Positions 36,241 through 47,992 of a stretch of 64,000 nt of DNA are shown one piece after another (position 1 is the first letter of the stretch; the number at the start of each line of letters is the position of its first letter). The notes below the pieces were generated by a model. The model did not search any database. It was not told the DNA's origin and saw nothing but the letters and a program-made list of their open reading frames with translations. Origin of the DNA: Fasciolopsis buskii (taxonomy: Eukaryota > Platyhelminthes > Trematoda > Plagiorchiida > Fasciolidae); contig LUCM01003995.1 of the NCBI GenBank assembly GCA_008360955.1, positions 42,651 through 106,650 of the forward strand, read 5' to 3'. Position numbers and translations under genes: made by a program.

Positions 36241-36330
36241 CATCGACCCGCACAGGATTCGAACTGATTCGCGGACGAATACAAGCATTTCTGCGGCCCG
36301 CATTCATTCAGTGTAGCTACGAGGACAGAA
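36241..36330 (-). mobile_element. tRNA-derived SINE head
   Basis: On the - strand, TCCTCGTAGCTACACTG serves as an A-box/D-arm-like region and CAGTTCGAATCCTG as a near-perfect B box and T arm, about 45 nt apart. The family differs from A and B by sequence. The 3' limit is unclear. Confidence 0.55.
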
Positions 36331-36405
36331 CAAAGTATAATATGGACTCATTTGGGAAAGACAACCCCTGGTTTCGGGGTCAAATTTTCGAGTACCGTTC
36401 AGGGT

Positions 36406-36496
36406 TGTCGCCTAACTCAGTTGATAAAGCATACCCGACTCAGCCGTGGGGATTGTATCCATGTGTGGGTTCCGATTCTGCCGAGTTCAACAACGA
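36406..36496 (+). mobile_element. tRNA-derived SINE head
   Basis: TCGCCTAACTCAGTTGATAAA resembles a tRNA D arm (A box), followed about 40 nt later by GGGTTCCGATTCTGCC (B box). The anticodon-like middle is irregular, so I do not call a functional tRNA. It lies only about 75 bp from an opposite-strand SINE head at 36241-36330. Confidence 0.55.
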
Positions 36497-39400
36497 TGGA
36501 TATTTGATCTTACATTGAGCAGGAACTACAGTACTGGGATGGATTATACTATATTACTAAGGAACATGGGCATTTTATATGAGAGACACAGGGAAACTGT
36601 AGGTGTTTGATACCTGATATATTCATATTACTACTAGATTACTGCATGAAATTCTTATCGGCAGCGCTGGGGTCATCCCTAGGGTTTTTGGTCATCAAAT
36701 CTTAATAGAAGATGAAAAATTTCCAATAGTTTGCATTAGTCGGCAAATGTGCACCTTATACGCACAGATCAAGACTGTCGATGCTGCGGTGTTCCTCAAG
36801 GTAGGTTGCGGTCCCACAGTTAACACATGTGTTCAGTCCATGAGAGGATGAGAAGGTATGAAAACCTTAAGCAAAGAACTCCCAAGTAGGATCAATTAGA
36901 CTCCCGAGTAGGGATTCACAAAATCCCCTCAAACGATATTCGCGGATAATGGTTGATATGGATCAGGACCTTAGTCAGGGATGCTTTTGCATTCGAAATA
37001 TTTCTCCATTAACAAAATTTCTGTTTGTTGCCTTTATCTACTTTTTTTCTTTCAATCAGCTTCTGATCACTCGGTGCCGTAAATTAGCAATGAAAACTGA
37101 GAAAAAATAACTGCAACTGTCACTGAACTCAAATCTACATTCTAACAAACAGAGAGCTTTATCTGATTCGATTGACGCGTTAAAGAAACGGAATAGATGC
37201 GTCGAATGATCCCGCCAATCAAAGAACAACATTGTTCAAGATTTCTCTAATGAAGCATAAAAAATGAATAAAGCGCTACAATCTTATCTGAATCACCAAA
37301 TGTTTGTACCGATAATGAGCCCATTTTGAGAATTATCTGGGCGAGTTATCGGAAGTTTTAGTGTTTTAGTAAGAGCTAAATTTAAGAGTGACGACACTCA
37401 ATTTCACATTTGGACCTTTGATGTGATTAGTATGTTATGCAGGGAAATGATTGAACAGGAGAATGTCGGATATGAGTGGTAATAACCAGCAAACGTGACG
37501 TCTGCTTCAGGAGAAATTTTGTTCCGTTCCCATGATGCATGACTTAAAACCTAGGACAAAACAAGTTATACACTGAAGAAAACTGACTAGGTGCAATTCG
37601 AAGCTGAACAGTTTGTCCACCGAAGCAATTACCAGATATTAGCCGGTTTTGTAAACATCAGTTGCTGGAAGCCTTAAAATATCTTTATTTCAATCACGGA
37701 ACCAAGAAACAGTTAGTTTTCGTGAGGCTCTGATCGTTGAGCTTGGTTTTTAGATCGTCATCTGAGCACCACAATCATCGATCAAAACCTCACAATCTGG
37801 GCAACGATCGATACAATCATTCGCAATCAACAAAGCACCGAGTTAAATGGACAAGTCCTGTGGCGCAAATAAGAAATTACCGGGACCATAAGAACTAAGC
37901 AAAAACAGAAAGTGTCAAAACCAAAAGAGGGACGGGCGATAGAACAAAGAGTAAATATGCCAAATGTGGCAAAGGATAAATTATCAGCCTCGAAACCTGG
38001 ACAGTTTTGATCGCTTGGTTCACAACGGATATTATCCATTCTGGTAGCTTGTGATGTGCAGCTTTGAGCTGCAGGTGCTGTGATGAAGTTTTGTAAAATA
38101 AAATCGTTAAAAATTTCAACAATGAAACAAGAACTATATAGGACGGAAAAGACCGTTTATTGAAAGCAGTTGTTTTTTGTCGCACGGTGTTGCTATGGTG
38201 ACATTCCCCGATTATATTTACTTAGAGACCGATATTAACGGAAGGTTTTTTGCCACCGGATGCTCGGGGAACATGAACCAAAGTAAGTAACATTTGCCTA
38301 CAGTGCTCACCAATCTGAACAACTTTTGAAATCAATGTCTAACTGGCGTATCACAATCAAATCTTTCGTTTTAATAAACCAAACGCCATGTCTTAGTTTG
38401 TTTGGGTATCGTCAGCTAGGAAAAAAAGAAGACTATGTGATCTCGGACACGTTCAGTTTCTGTTTGTCACGAACCTAATGTTCCGATAAGAGAAACGAGG
38501 AACTGACTTCCTGTTGTATAATTAATGTTATGAGGCCATCAGTGAGATAAATACGTATAAGGAACTGTGATTATGTAAGTGTAAATAGTATGAATTGCTT
38601 ATGAATTAGGGACGCGCTTAATCTGGTTGGTCGACAAGTTAGAATGAGAGAGATACGGATATAGATGCACTGCGAATTGTTACATTTGTCCGTACTATTG
38701 TTTGACTGTCATGCTATTCTAGCTACATCTCGCACATCCACTCGACCCAGTCAGACAGGTGATGAGAAAAAGGGGCCACAATTCGTATATTTTTTCCCAA
38801 CTCCATGCACAACCTGTCCAAGGACGAAACTAACCTAAAAATAGTGGGCTCAAAATAACAAATCGTTCATATACCCGAAAACCAATGTCTTATTCGTGCT
38901 TTGAACGCGTCTTCGCAATTGTCCCGATAGATTCGAACATGTCATACCTACGCTTAGCAGCGCTTCAAACTTTTTCCAATTTCATCTGAGGTATTCTTAA
39001 TTGTATGCCAAATTTGAACAAACTAATTTTACCAGTTTTCATCGTGTTGAACTATTTTCGACAATAAAATAGCCTTATCGATCACACTGCGAACACCAAT
39101 TGAAGAAAGATATTTGTACATCGAAAACACAAGTAACCTTCAACTGTAGGCGTATGATCAGTGATTATCAACCACACGGTGCGTGTGACGTGCATGCATT
39201 TGGCATGCCTTGAATACTATTCTGACAGGTGGCAAAAACGGATTGCTCGCCTCGTTTGTTTTTCGATACCATATGGATACAACTTATCAGGAAAGACAAA
39301 AAAACATCACAACACATGTTGACTAGGAACAAAATTTCCAATTTTTAGTAGAGGGCTCAGTCGTCTTACTACTTTTTACATCTTTCACTATCAAAATGTC

Positions 39401-41646
39401 ATAACAGGAATTGTCCGATGCTATCTCGATCCACTAGTGAATCAGCACGATTCCATTCCATTGGTCGATTTCTTCTATGCTCCGTTATTTGTCTTCGAGC
39501 TTTTTTAGTTGTTGTCGAATCTGAACTAATCCAATTAGTCCATGAATCACGGAAATGCATTCGTTGAAAATGTGGTTTACACACACATGATGGGAAAAAT
39601 GGACACAAGATAGCAGGTGGATAATGAGCGCCATTTTTTTATCCACAAGTAAAATAATAAAATCACGTTCTGGAGCGACGATGAATTTTATTATTATTTT
39701 CACGGCTAACGTATCGGTTGGCCGTGATGGGAATATAAAGTCCAGATATAATGGAAAACTTTTTCGTTCGGTTTGTCAGAATGGCAAACCGTAAGTGAAG
39801 GGTTTCTGTTCTGACAGCGGAAAAATTGACAAAATGAGATGCCTCTTTATAATTTTACCTTGCGAGAATATACAACACGCATTAACTCACTATCGTCTGA
39901 TTTACGAACACGTTGATCAACCATCAAAGCTGCTGTTTGCTTAGACTTAGTGAAGGTCATTTGACATCAACCAGCTGATTTTTGTACTAGGTGTGGTTTC
40001 GAAACTGACGACAAGTCCAGGCCAGTGTTGTTTTGTCAGATTCTAACTTTGCAAGTTTTTGCGGAAACAGATCTCACGACATCAAAAAGAATGCATACAC
40101 GAATAGCCAGTGTAGGGCGTTGATCCGTCACCGTTTATACAAACCAGCTTTGCCGATAGCTCGAGTAACTGATGTTGCCGGTTCCAACTTCGATGGGTGT
40201 GTCTACTGCAGTTTTCGTGTTTAATGACGCTACAGGGATGAAGTTTGTTTGGCCCTTGGTAGGCTTTTTATTCTCGTCAAACGGCATGCACGTGCTTGAT
40301 TCGATAGGACTATAGACGCAGATGCCGAGTGTATGTTGACTGCCAAAACGATTATCTCGGTTTCGGGTTTCAACAATTGCATTGCACAAATTGTCATTTG
40401 TGATTTTTTTGTCATGAACTACAGCTCGCAACACATTCGTTGTTTACGCAATTAGATTTGCACACGGGTTGTGCCTTGTCGAGGAAGAAGAACATAGTTT
40501 ATGTACGAACGACACACAGGAATAAATAGACATATATTATACTAAAGGCGAATGATCAAAATGGATGGCGGTCATGCGACAAGCTATTTCGGTTTCCGTT
40601 AAAAAAATTGCTAGTGACAATACGCATCTAACGAGGTTCAGACTTCCTCAGTTCAGCCTAAATTAACTGAATTGGTAAAACGGAATCTCGGAAGTGTTTC
40701 AGTGATAGCCTAGTTTTTAGAATAGTTAAGATATTCTTTAGCACATTCCGCGATGAGTAGAAGAGAAATATTGGCTAAAGGATATGAACTCCGTGAATGT
40801 GCAGTAAAGGGCGATAATCATAGTATTTCGGAAGGGAAGGGAATAGGAGGCCAAATAAACTGAGTTTTTTTCGTTTACTGAATGATCCAAAATGTGTGCA
40901 ATCGAAAATCCAGATGTGGTCCACAATATGAGCGACTCGGTCAGTCCTCGCTGAAGCTGGCCGCCCGGTGGAGTGTATTAAGCGTGAAGTAGAGCAAAAT
41001 GTAAGTTATAATTCACAATCCACAATGGACATGTTTCAAGGTTGTTTTAGATATTTTATTAAATTGATAGCACAACTGAGAGAGCTTCAAATTTACTGAC
41101 ACTTACTCATTTTTTATTGATCAGCTCAGGAGTAAAAAAGCGACCTGGTACAATAAGACTAACAAACGAATATTGTGCATCCAGGATGTTCGCGAAAAAA
41201 AAACAGCAAAGTCCATGAGGCACAACAGGTGTCCGATTAAGACGACACGGGAATAGATACATCCAGCTGTATCCGGTTTGTATTGACTAATGTCAACTCG
41301 GTAGCTATCACTCTAAATATCGCCCACCTGTTGCAACATTTCGGAACTGATTTAGCAGTTGAGGGGCCAATGAGATACGTCCAAAGTGAATTGCATGTGA
41401 TATTCACTTTATTTCACTAGCACTTTAATTTTAATGATTCATGATTTCTAACCAGTTCCGGGTTCTGTTTTGCATAAAATCGAGCGCAAACTATCTTGAC
41501 AGGCAAGCCAAGATATATCGTGATCGAGTATTCGACACGAACCAAACTCTTGTCAGCAGGAGTGAGATAAAAATTGCGAAACCACTGGACAAAAGGTGCT
41601 TCATAAAACAAGTTGCCAGTCGGGTGGAAGTAGATAGAATTCGGGG

Positions 41647-41650
41647 TATA

Positions 41651-41691
<41 letters not shown>

Positions 41692-41735
41692 GCTACAGGT
41701 TCGATTCTGGTGAGAAATATATATATATATACATA
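41647..41735. repeat. (TA)n microsatellite with an embedded B-box-like sequence
   Basis: Two runs of TA (about 41647-41690 and 41717-41733) flank GCTACAGGTTCGATTCTGG, whose GGTTCGATTC is a pol III B box. It looks like the 3' half of a tRNA-like SINE split by microsatellite growth. Confidence 0.65.
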
Positions 41736-42689
41736 TACCTGCAGTATAACGGGTACATTCCGGACAAGAATACCATACATCTAAACCATCGATTCACTGA
41801 CATGAAATCATTTTTGAATAAGTAAATGCGAATCAGGACAGATCATTAAATAGCTGACTTCATATTATAATCACAATATTTTATTCATTAACTTCCAGTG
41901 TGATGTGATGCAGAGCGAAAATGTCAGAGGGACGAGAAACAACACAATGGAAGTTGAATTCGTAAGTGAAGATCGCATAGTTTGGTGTCGAATAGCTCAA
42001 GGAAACTTTACCGATGATGCCCAATACCATCCGCATCTCTTTTCCTCAGTTCATAACAGAGTGGGACTGTGACTGTGATTAGCCCAACTACATTGTCTTA
42101 CGTGAACGGGCTCCCGTTCCGATATTTGATCGTCCTTGTGGGTGTCACCCAAGTGTTTGTGATAGAATGTGGGTCCTGCAAATCACGTCATGTAAAAGCT
42201 CCGACATACATTCGAAGGTTTTCCGAAAATTATTGATAGATCGCCGGATTTTGAATCACGTCAAGGACGGTATACTTTTGATATGCCCCAGTTTTGTGAT
42301 TATTGCCGATTATGACAGTCCCATGCGTTTCTCTGATTTTCTTTTATTCTACCCACCCCTGGGATTATCTACTAAGAGCTTAGGATTATTATAAAAATTT
42401 CGTATATCGAATCGCGAATGGCACCCGAAATAGAGATAGAAAACACAGAATATGGTTTTGAAGTTTCCGACGATCTTTTGAAAAAAACCCAAATCAGTTT
42501 TTTGGCGGCGCTCATTTATAGCCGTACATCCTTGATATCCGTCCACATAAATCTATGAGTTTGAGCAAATCTCCATCAGAAAAGCACGCTAACAAGTGTC
42601 ACCTAGGCTAAGCTGTTGGGTTTTTTTGAGTGAAATGCTAGAAGTATGATCGTATTGAAAAGACATGCTTCATTGCCACTAGGGGTCAC

Positions 42690-42900
42690 CTTCCAGGCAA
42701 CCTAGATCCTGGGATCTTTGAGTAAGACAGAAAGACAAAACATCGCAATACGTCAAGTGTGATGACCAGCCGGACAACTGTGAGTTGTTATCCATTGTCG
42801 AAGTGATTGACGAACGTGGAATTCGAGCCTCTGACCATTTTTGTGACCCGGGGCTTAATCCAACTACCCACCGTATATCAGTGACTGAAGTGCGGATATA
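42690..42900 (-). mobile_element. tRNA-like SINE remnant
   Basis: The - strand carries GGTGGGTAGTTGGATTAAG (A-box-like) and about 35 nt later GAGGCTCGAATTCC (B-box-like), followed by an unrelated body. There is no close second copy in the window, so the class call is tentative. Confidence 0.4.
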
Positions 42901-44467
42901 GAGAAAAACGAGAAATAAGCAGCAATCGACGTACATCAAGGATTTATCGAAATTCGCCCTTTTTGATCAGACTGAATGATAATCTTCGGCGAAATCATGT
43001 TGTCAGACTTCGGTGAGAGTTTACAAGAACAAAAAAGTGCCATTTTCGGTGAACATCTCGTCTGCAGAGATTACACAGAGTGAAAAATCCACTCATCGTA
43101 TATCCACAAATTGCCGGCTTGATCCAAGCTCGTAGCGTCGAATTTTGGATTTGCAATTTGTCATTTGCTTTCCGGTGCTCTGGTACATTTGGCTTCTCGT
43201 GCCAACTAGAAAAACTGGAAGGGAAAAATTAGTCTCTGGTCTGAACACCGTCCGTCACCGACGATAACGGTAAATGGACCACGAGGTAACTTTTCCATGT
43301 TCTACCGATTTAAATGCTACACGGAAGCTTAAAATTACACTATGATCTAAAATATTCTCGAATATTAAATCAGTAAGCTGCTTAGATTGCCTAAAAGACT
43401 GTTCGCGTTTCACACCAGCGAAGGTTCGACGACTAGACTGCGTTTCATGGTCGCCTTCAGGAGGTGTAATGACAGGACGAAATCCATTGGCTACAACCAC
43501 CGTTTACAGATCGGCAGTCCGGGCACTTAGAATAAAAATCTATTCAGGAAGAGTTCGTAACTAAAAGGTGTGCCAGAAGTAAACTCAGCGTGCGTTGAAG
43601 GCACGCTTTTAAATAACTGAGATGAATTCCGTTTTAGCTTTATTAAGATATACAAGACGGACAAGCCTGGACGATTCCCTTACAGAACCCTCTTACGTGA
43701 TTCAAGTGCGGCGGGCGGTTCAACGTCGGATTTTCCTTCCAAGGCATTTTCGACGCTTTTTGTCTACAAAAACGTTTCAACATGAAGTGAACCATGGCCG
43801 AGTTAAGCACGGGACTGAGGTGATATATTGGGTGCGCAGTGTGATCCTCCGTAAAAGACACAGAGGCTTTGAAGACATCTAAGCTAAACATCCACGAAAT
43901 CTGAACCAGAATTGATTACAAAAGACCTAGAAAGTGGCCCTACGAAATAAATCTTCGCGTTCTGGATCCACGATTTACCGCAGCATAAGTTCATCAACCG
44001 CAGTCAAAGGTTATGTTCATTACCTAATCCAATCTGTCATCAATAACCATTGGCTGTGGTGACCAACGGGCCTCGTGGAATAAGAAGCACTTAAACCCAA
44101 ACCGAGACGCTTTTTCGTACAATTAGCCGCTTTGTTTTTACTGTGGCATAATGCCTGCATACAAACCCGTACTTCCAACGTGAGCAGTATCCGGCTGAGT
44201 GAACAAACGACAAGCTTTCTGACTGTTGCCCCTACTCAAGTATGCTCATCCGATATTCGATTCAAACATCCGTATTTTTGTGCAATCCAAATAGGCATAC
44301 GTCATTACAATCTCATTTGTATCGACTGGAGTGCTCACGCACATTTTCCATTGGACAATTTGTATTGGAATTCCAATTGTCATTTGTTGACACTTCTTCA
44401 CTATTTAGGAACGAGGGAAAAATTGGGCAAGAATGAATAGTTAGTGAAAGAAGTGAACGGATGAGTG

Positions 44468-44468
44468 G

Positions 44469-44500
<32 letters not shown>

Positions 44501-44640
44501 AAGGTAAATGTATATAAATGCACATACATAAATGCATATATATATATGACTAAAAATATCTGCAGCTCCGGTTGCATAGTGAAGAGGTTAGAAGGCGCTA
44601 TAACTCAGCATACAATATATATATATATATGTATATATCA
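44468..44640. repeat. TA microsatellites flanking a tRNA 5'-half-like sequence
   Basis: TA-rich tracts at about 44468-44505 and 44613-44638 flank CTCCGGTTGCATAGTGAAGA and GGCGCTATAACTCAGCAT, which resemble the acceptor, D and anticodon arms of a tRNA. No B box follows. It is complementary in content to the 3'-half-like piece at 41.7 kb. Confidence 0.55.
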
Positions 44641-46041
44641 AAAGTTTATTCCAGGGAGGTTCTCGTCTTGTGGATCACCAGGAATGGTTAATCTGGACTA
44701 AGGTGAGCCGATCGGCCAAATTGGTTGTGCGTTCTCGTTGATATACACATTGTAGTTTTAGACCATAATCAACCTGGCAATTGACAAAACGATTTATCCA
44801 CTGAATATTTCATCTTCATTTTTAGGAGTTCTCGGATGGAATTTTCACAAGTGGCATGTTTGTGCATTTGACGAATTAGATCCAGCCGTTTGTCACAGCG
44901 TACCATTGATAACCAGCAGGGTCATATAAACATGCGTTCTATGGTCAGATAGTAACATAGACCTAACGAGACAAATCAGCTTTACAGACAAAGGCCAGAA
45001 TTACGAGATATTTACATTCTACTGTACCTGATGAAACCAATATTTGGTCGTTTGAGGTCGAAATGGTATGTACAAACCGTCTGAATTTTAGTAAACAAAA
45101 GCTCGGTTTTGCCGTTCAATGTGGCAGTTGTGCCGATTGTGGCTAACCTTCTAGGTTCAAGGTCTACCGACAGTATCTGATACCAACCGCAATTGCATTG
45201 TGCGGTCAGCGTTAGGTATACTGCGGACCAGAACTAACCGAACACCGGAGTCAACAAACAACGAATAGCGACCGGGACAAGAAGGGTTGGTCGTAAGCTA
45301 GTGGGTGGTAATACCATGATTGGATTGCGAACCACGAGACGTATACAAACGCAAACGCTAACATGGAACAAAAGTGCTCCAGATTTATTATTAGCTTAGA
45401 GTTTAACTACACCAAAAGCGATATAACTGAGGACCTACAGAAAACTGACCAAACATGAAAACAAGGTAGAGATGAACTTTTCGCCATGTGCATTGGAACA
45501 TACAATACAAAGACCAAGCAAACACTTCCCCAGTCTTATTTTTTGTCGATCCACAGAACATTACCACCTAGCTATTAACCGCTTTGCACTTTTTCGACAA
45601 AATCGTACCAAAGGAGTTTACCTAAGTGAATAACCATTTCTCCGGGTATGATCACTCGTCGCATCGCAGATGTTGAATCCAAAAACCGCAAAATTATCGA
45701 CCGGATTGCAATTTAGTGAATAGACAGTGCTGGAGTAATAGCGACACTCAAATACCATGATCCGCTACCATTCTTTTACTCCCGACATCTGAGAATTACG
45801 AGCGGGTTTAGGTAACCATTGTTTGAAAACCACTCAGCTCACAGGGATACCACCACAAATGGCATCAAGAAGAAATGAGAGAAGATACAAGCAAAAGAGG
45901 AAATAAATGAAAATTCGTAGTGTCTGTAGGTTATGCGGTGCAGATTCTGTATCAGCACTTTCTTACTATTTCACGACACTATCACAAACCATCGTTTATC
46001 GTCAATGAACCAGACCTCGACAGGGTTGCCCATCGTTATAC

Positions 46042-46207
46042 TTCACCTCCTTTATTAATGAAACAACAACGTACATCAATTTTCAGGAAGGGGGCCGCGG
46101 CCAGCAGAGGGCTGCCGAGTGGGGAATTTGACCGGCGACGAGAGGATTCGAACCCGCGACCCTCACGTCCAAACGCCACGACTTTATCCGCTCGGCCACC
46201 GCCGGCC
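46042..46207 (-). mobile_element. tRNA-derived SINE, family A, best-preserved copy
   Basis: On the - strand it starts GCCGGCGGTGGCCGAGCGG with a perfect A box (TGGCCGAGCGG). A perfect B box, GGTTCGAATCC, follows about 40 nt later. The body contains CAGCCCTCTGCTGGCCGCGG and the element ends TTAATAAAGGAGGTGAAG. Family relatives are at 3252-3412 and 8298-8461. The intact pol III promoter makes it the best family reference in this window. Confidence 0.9.
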
Positions 46208-46282
46208 TATCATGGTCAGAATTGGACCGTTTTACTAATCAGGGTAAACGGTTTACAAGGCAGCTTTGAGAAATGCAAAGTT

Positions 46283-46480
46283 CAACTCACCATAAAGAAA
46301 TCATGGAAGCACTGTGCAGCTGTTTCATCCTTGTTAGGAATCATCAGCAGTGCATATCCACCGCGCCCGAACTGAGACGCGAACCCTAACAAGGATGAAA
46401 CAGCTGTACAGTGCTTCCATGGTTTCTTTATGGTGAGTTGAGCGATGATATCACATGGTGAATTATTCCATGAAAACATT
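46283..46480. repeat. Head-to-head inverted pair of SINE family B copies
   Basis: Arms 46283-46338 and 46385-46440 are inverted repeats of 56 bp with two mismatches, separated by a 46-bp spacer. The right copy continues as the SINE-B tail (GAGTTGAGCGATGATATCAC) to about 46480. A transcript across it would form a long hairpin. Confidence 0.9.
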
Positions 46481-47630
46481 CAATCTCCTACTACTAAAAT
46501 GCAAAGTTGTTTAGTCATTGACAACTCAACTCCAGTTCGTGCAACTTTCGACCATTTTAGGTCAGGGACCCAACTTTCTCATCGTCCAAATCGGAATCCG
46601 TGATCCCGAAAAATAGTTCATAGCCTCCTTTAGAATAGAACCCCTGAATGATAACAAGAAAAAATGACTTCATTTTGAAGTAAGCTAGCCACAACCGAAC
46701 GCCTGCTAGCTCTCATGTTCTCGACCGACCGGGCTTGACAATTAGGAGTATCAGTACTCAGTCAACCAGTTTTCGTGACACTTCGATAGAGTTTATCACG
46801 AATGCCGAATGATGATACTGCTCATATTCAAGTTCCATTCAGCCTCTGCAACATGACAGTCGAATTCCGGCAATGTGAGCTAACAGAATAATAGGTTAAT
46901 CATCATATGATTGCTGACGTTACCCAAATTTACGTACCCAGTCCAACGTCTACACCTAATCTACTGATTTATAGGCAACGATTTTATCTGTTGGATCCAT
47001 ATCATTGCACATTCTACTTGCGAAAATTGGCATCCATTGTAGCCAATGGTTTGCCACATTTCATCCCCAAACTCACCATTTCTTGGGGCTCCTATAATAA
47101 GCCGATAATAATGCTTCCGAGATTTCTATCCGTTTTATTCACAAATCATCATATACACGTTTATCTATTGAGTTCTACAGGCCGCCTCTTTTTGCTTCAT
47201 CCGGAAAATCAATTTTCGTAACTCAATCCCTCTCGCATGTTGTGCGCAAAATTAGTTCTACAATCCACGTCAGAAACTTATTTATCCATACCTACATTCA
47301 CCTATTGCACGATGCCCAATTGCATTAGACGCATGAATATTACAAACTTTTCTGCGTCACCGCTTTTCTTTCTTTTCCCTATCGAGTTTAATGGGAGGCC
47401 GTTCGGCTGATGAATACTTCTTCCCTGACCTCCGATCAGCAGTTCATAATCGGGCGGTTGGTTCACAGTCTCCTAATTTCATTTTGGATTTTCCCCGAAG
47501 CTCTTCTTCAGCAGTTTGTCTTCCTGTAACCTTTGCTCACTTATTTCACGCTCGGGTGGCTAACAATCTTTTCATTAATTTGTCATCTTAAAATTGACAT
47601 ACTTGTCACCTTTAACACCGATTTTTCCAG

Positions 47631-47992
47631 GATTGCCAAGTTATGACACATGCTCCGACCAACCACCCCCCGCTTTAAAAGCAAAAAGAACAAACTATGG
47701 CCAGTACGCGAAATATACATCACATTGCTTCTTGCACCCTTCTACCTATGGTAGTTATTCCGTGTTTGTGAATTTCAATGGATGTAATAAGAAAACGGCA
47801 CGACCACTGGGTTACGATAGTGTCTTTGGGAAGCGAAAACGTGCCATGTCCTCGAGTGTTACAGCACCTGTATTATCTGGTAGTTGTCCTCTCATGAGCG
47901 AGCTAGAAATGCACCCAGTAGAGTATAACCCGAGCCCTGGAACCGGCTGGAACATCAACTACACTCCCCTACCGATGAACAATGGAATGTGA
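47631..47992 (+). CDS. Possible terminal exon of an unidentified gene
   Basis: After a good acceptor (CCGATTTTTCCAG) a frame runs 120 codons to TGA at 47990-47992. The translated text looks like protein rather than chance: PSYDTCSDQPPPALKAKRTN near the start, a basic GKRKR, and MHPVEYNPSPGTGW near the end, finishing LPMNNGM. It enters one base into a codon. I found no matching upstream exon and recognise no domain or membrane segment. An ATTAAA-like poly(A) signal lies shortly downstream near 48025. It would be convergent with glycogen synthase. It may be a real last exon or a long chance frame. Confidence 0.35.

Larger units (their letters stand above)
35800..41640. other. Gene-free, repeat-littered interval
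   Basis: Apart from the two SINE heads near 36.3 kb I recognise no gene. Open frames are short and motif-free. Confidence 0.4.

Noticed and set aside
43622..43891. Overlapping open frames on both strands near 43.7 kb
   Set aside because: They looked protein-like, but neither strand matches a family I recognise and there are no splice sites.
46907..47591. Two + strand frames upstream of the orphan exon
   Set aside because: Possible donors do not give the phase needed at 47631, and the pyrimidine-rich sequence explains the lack of stops.
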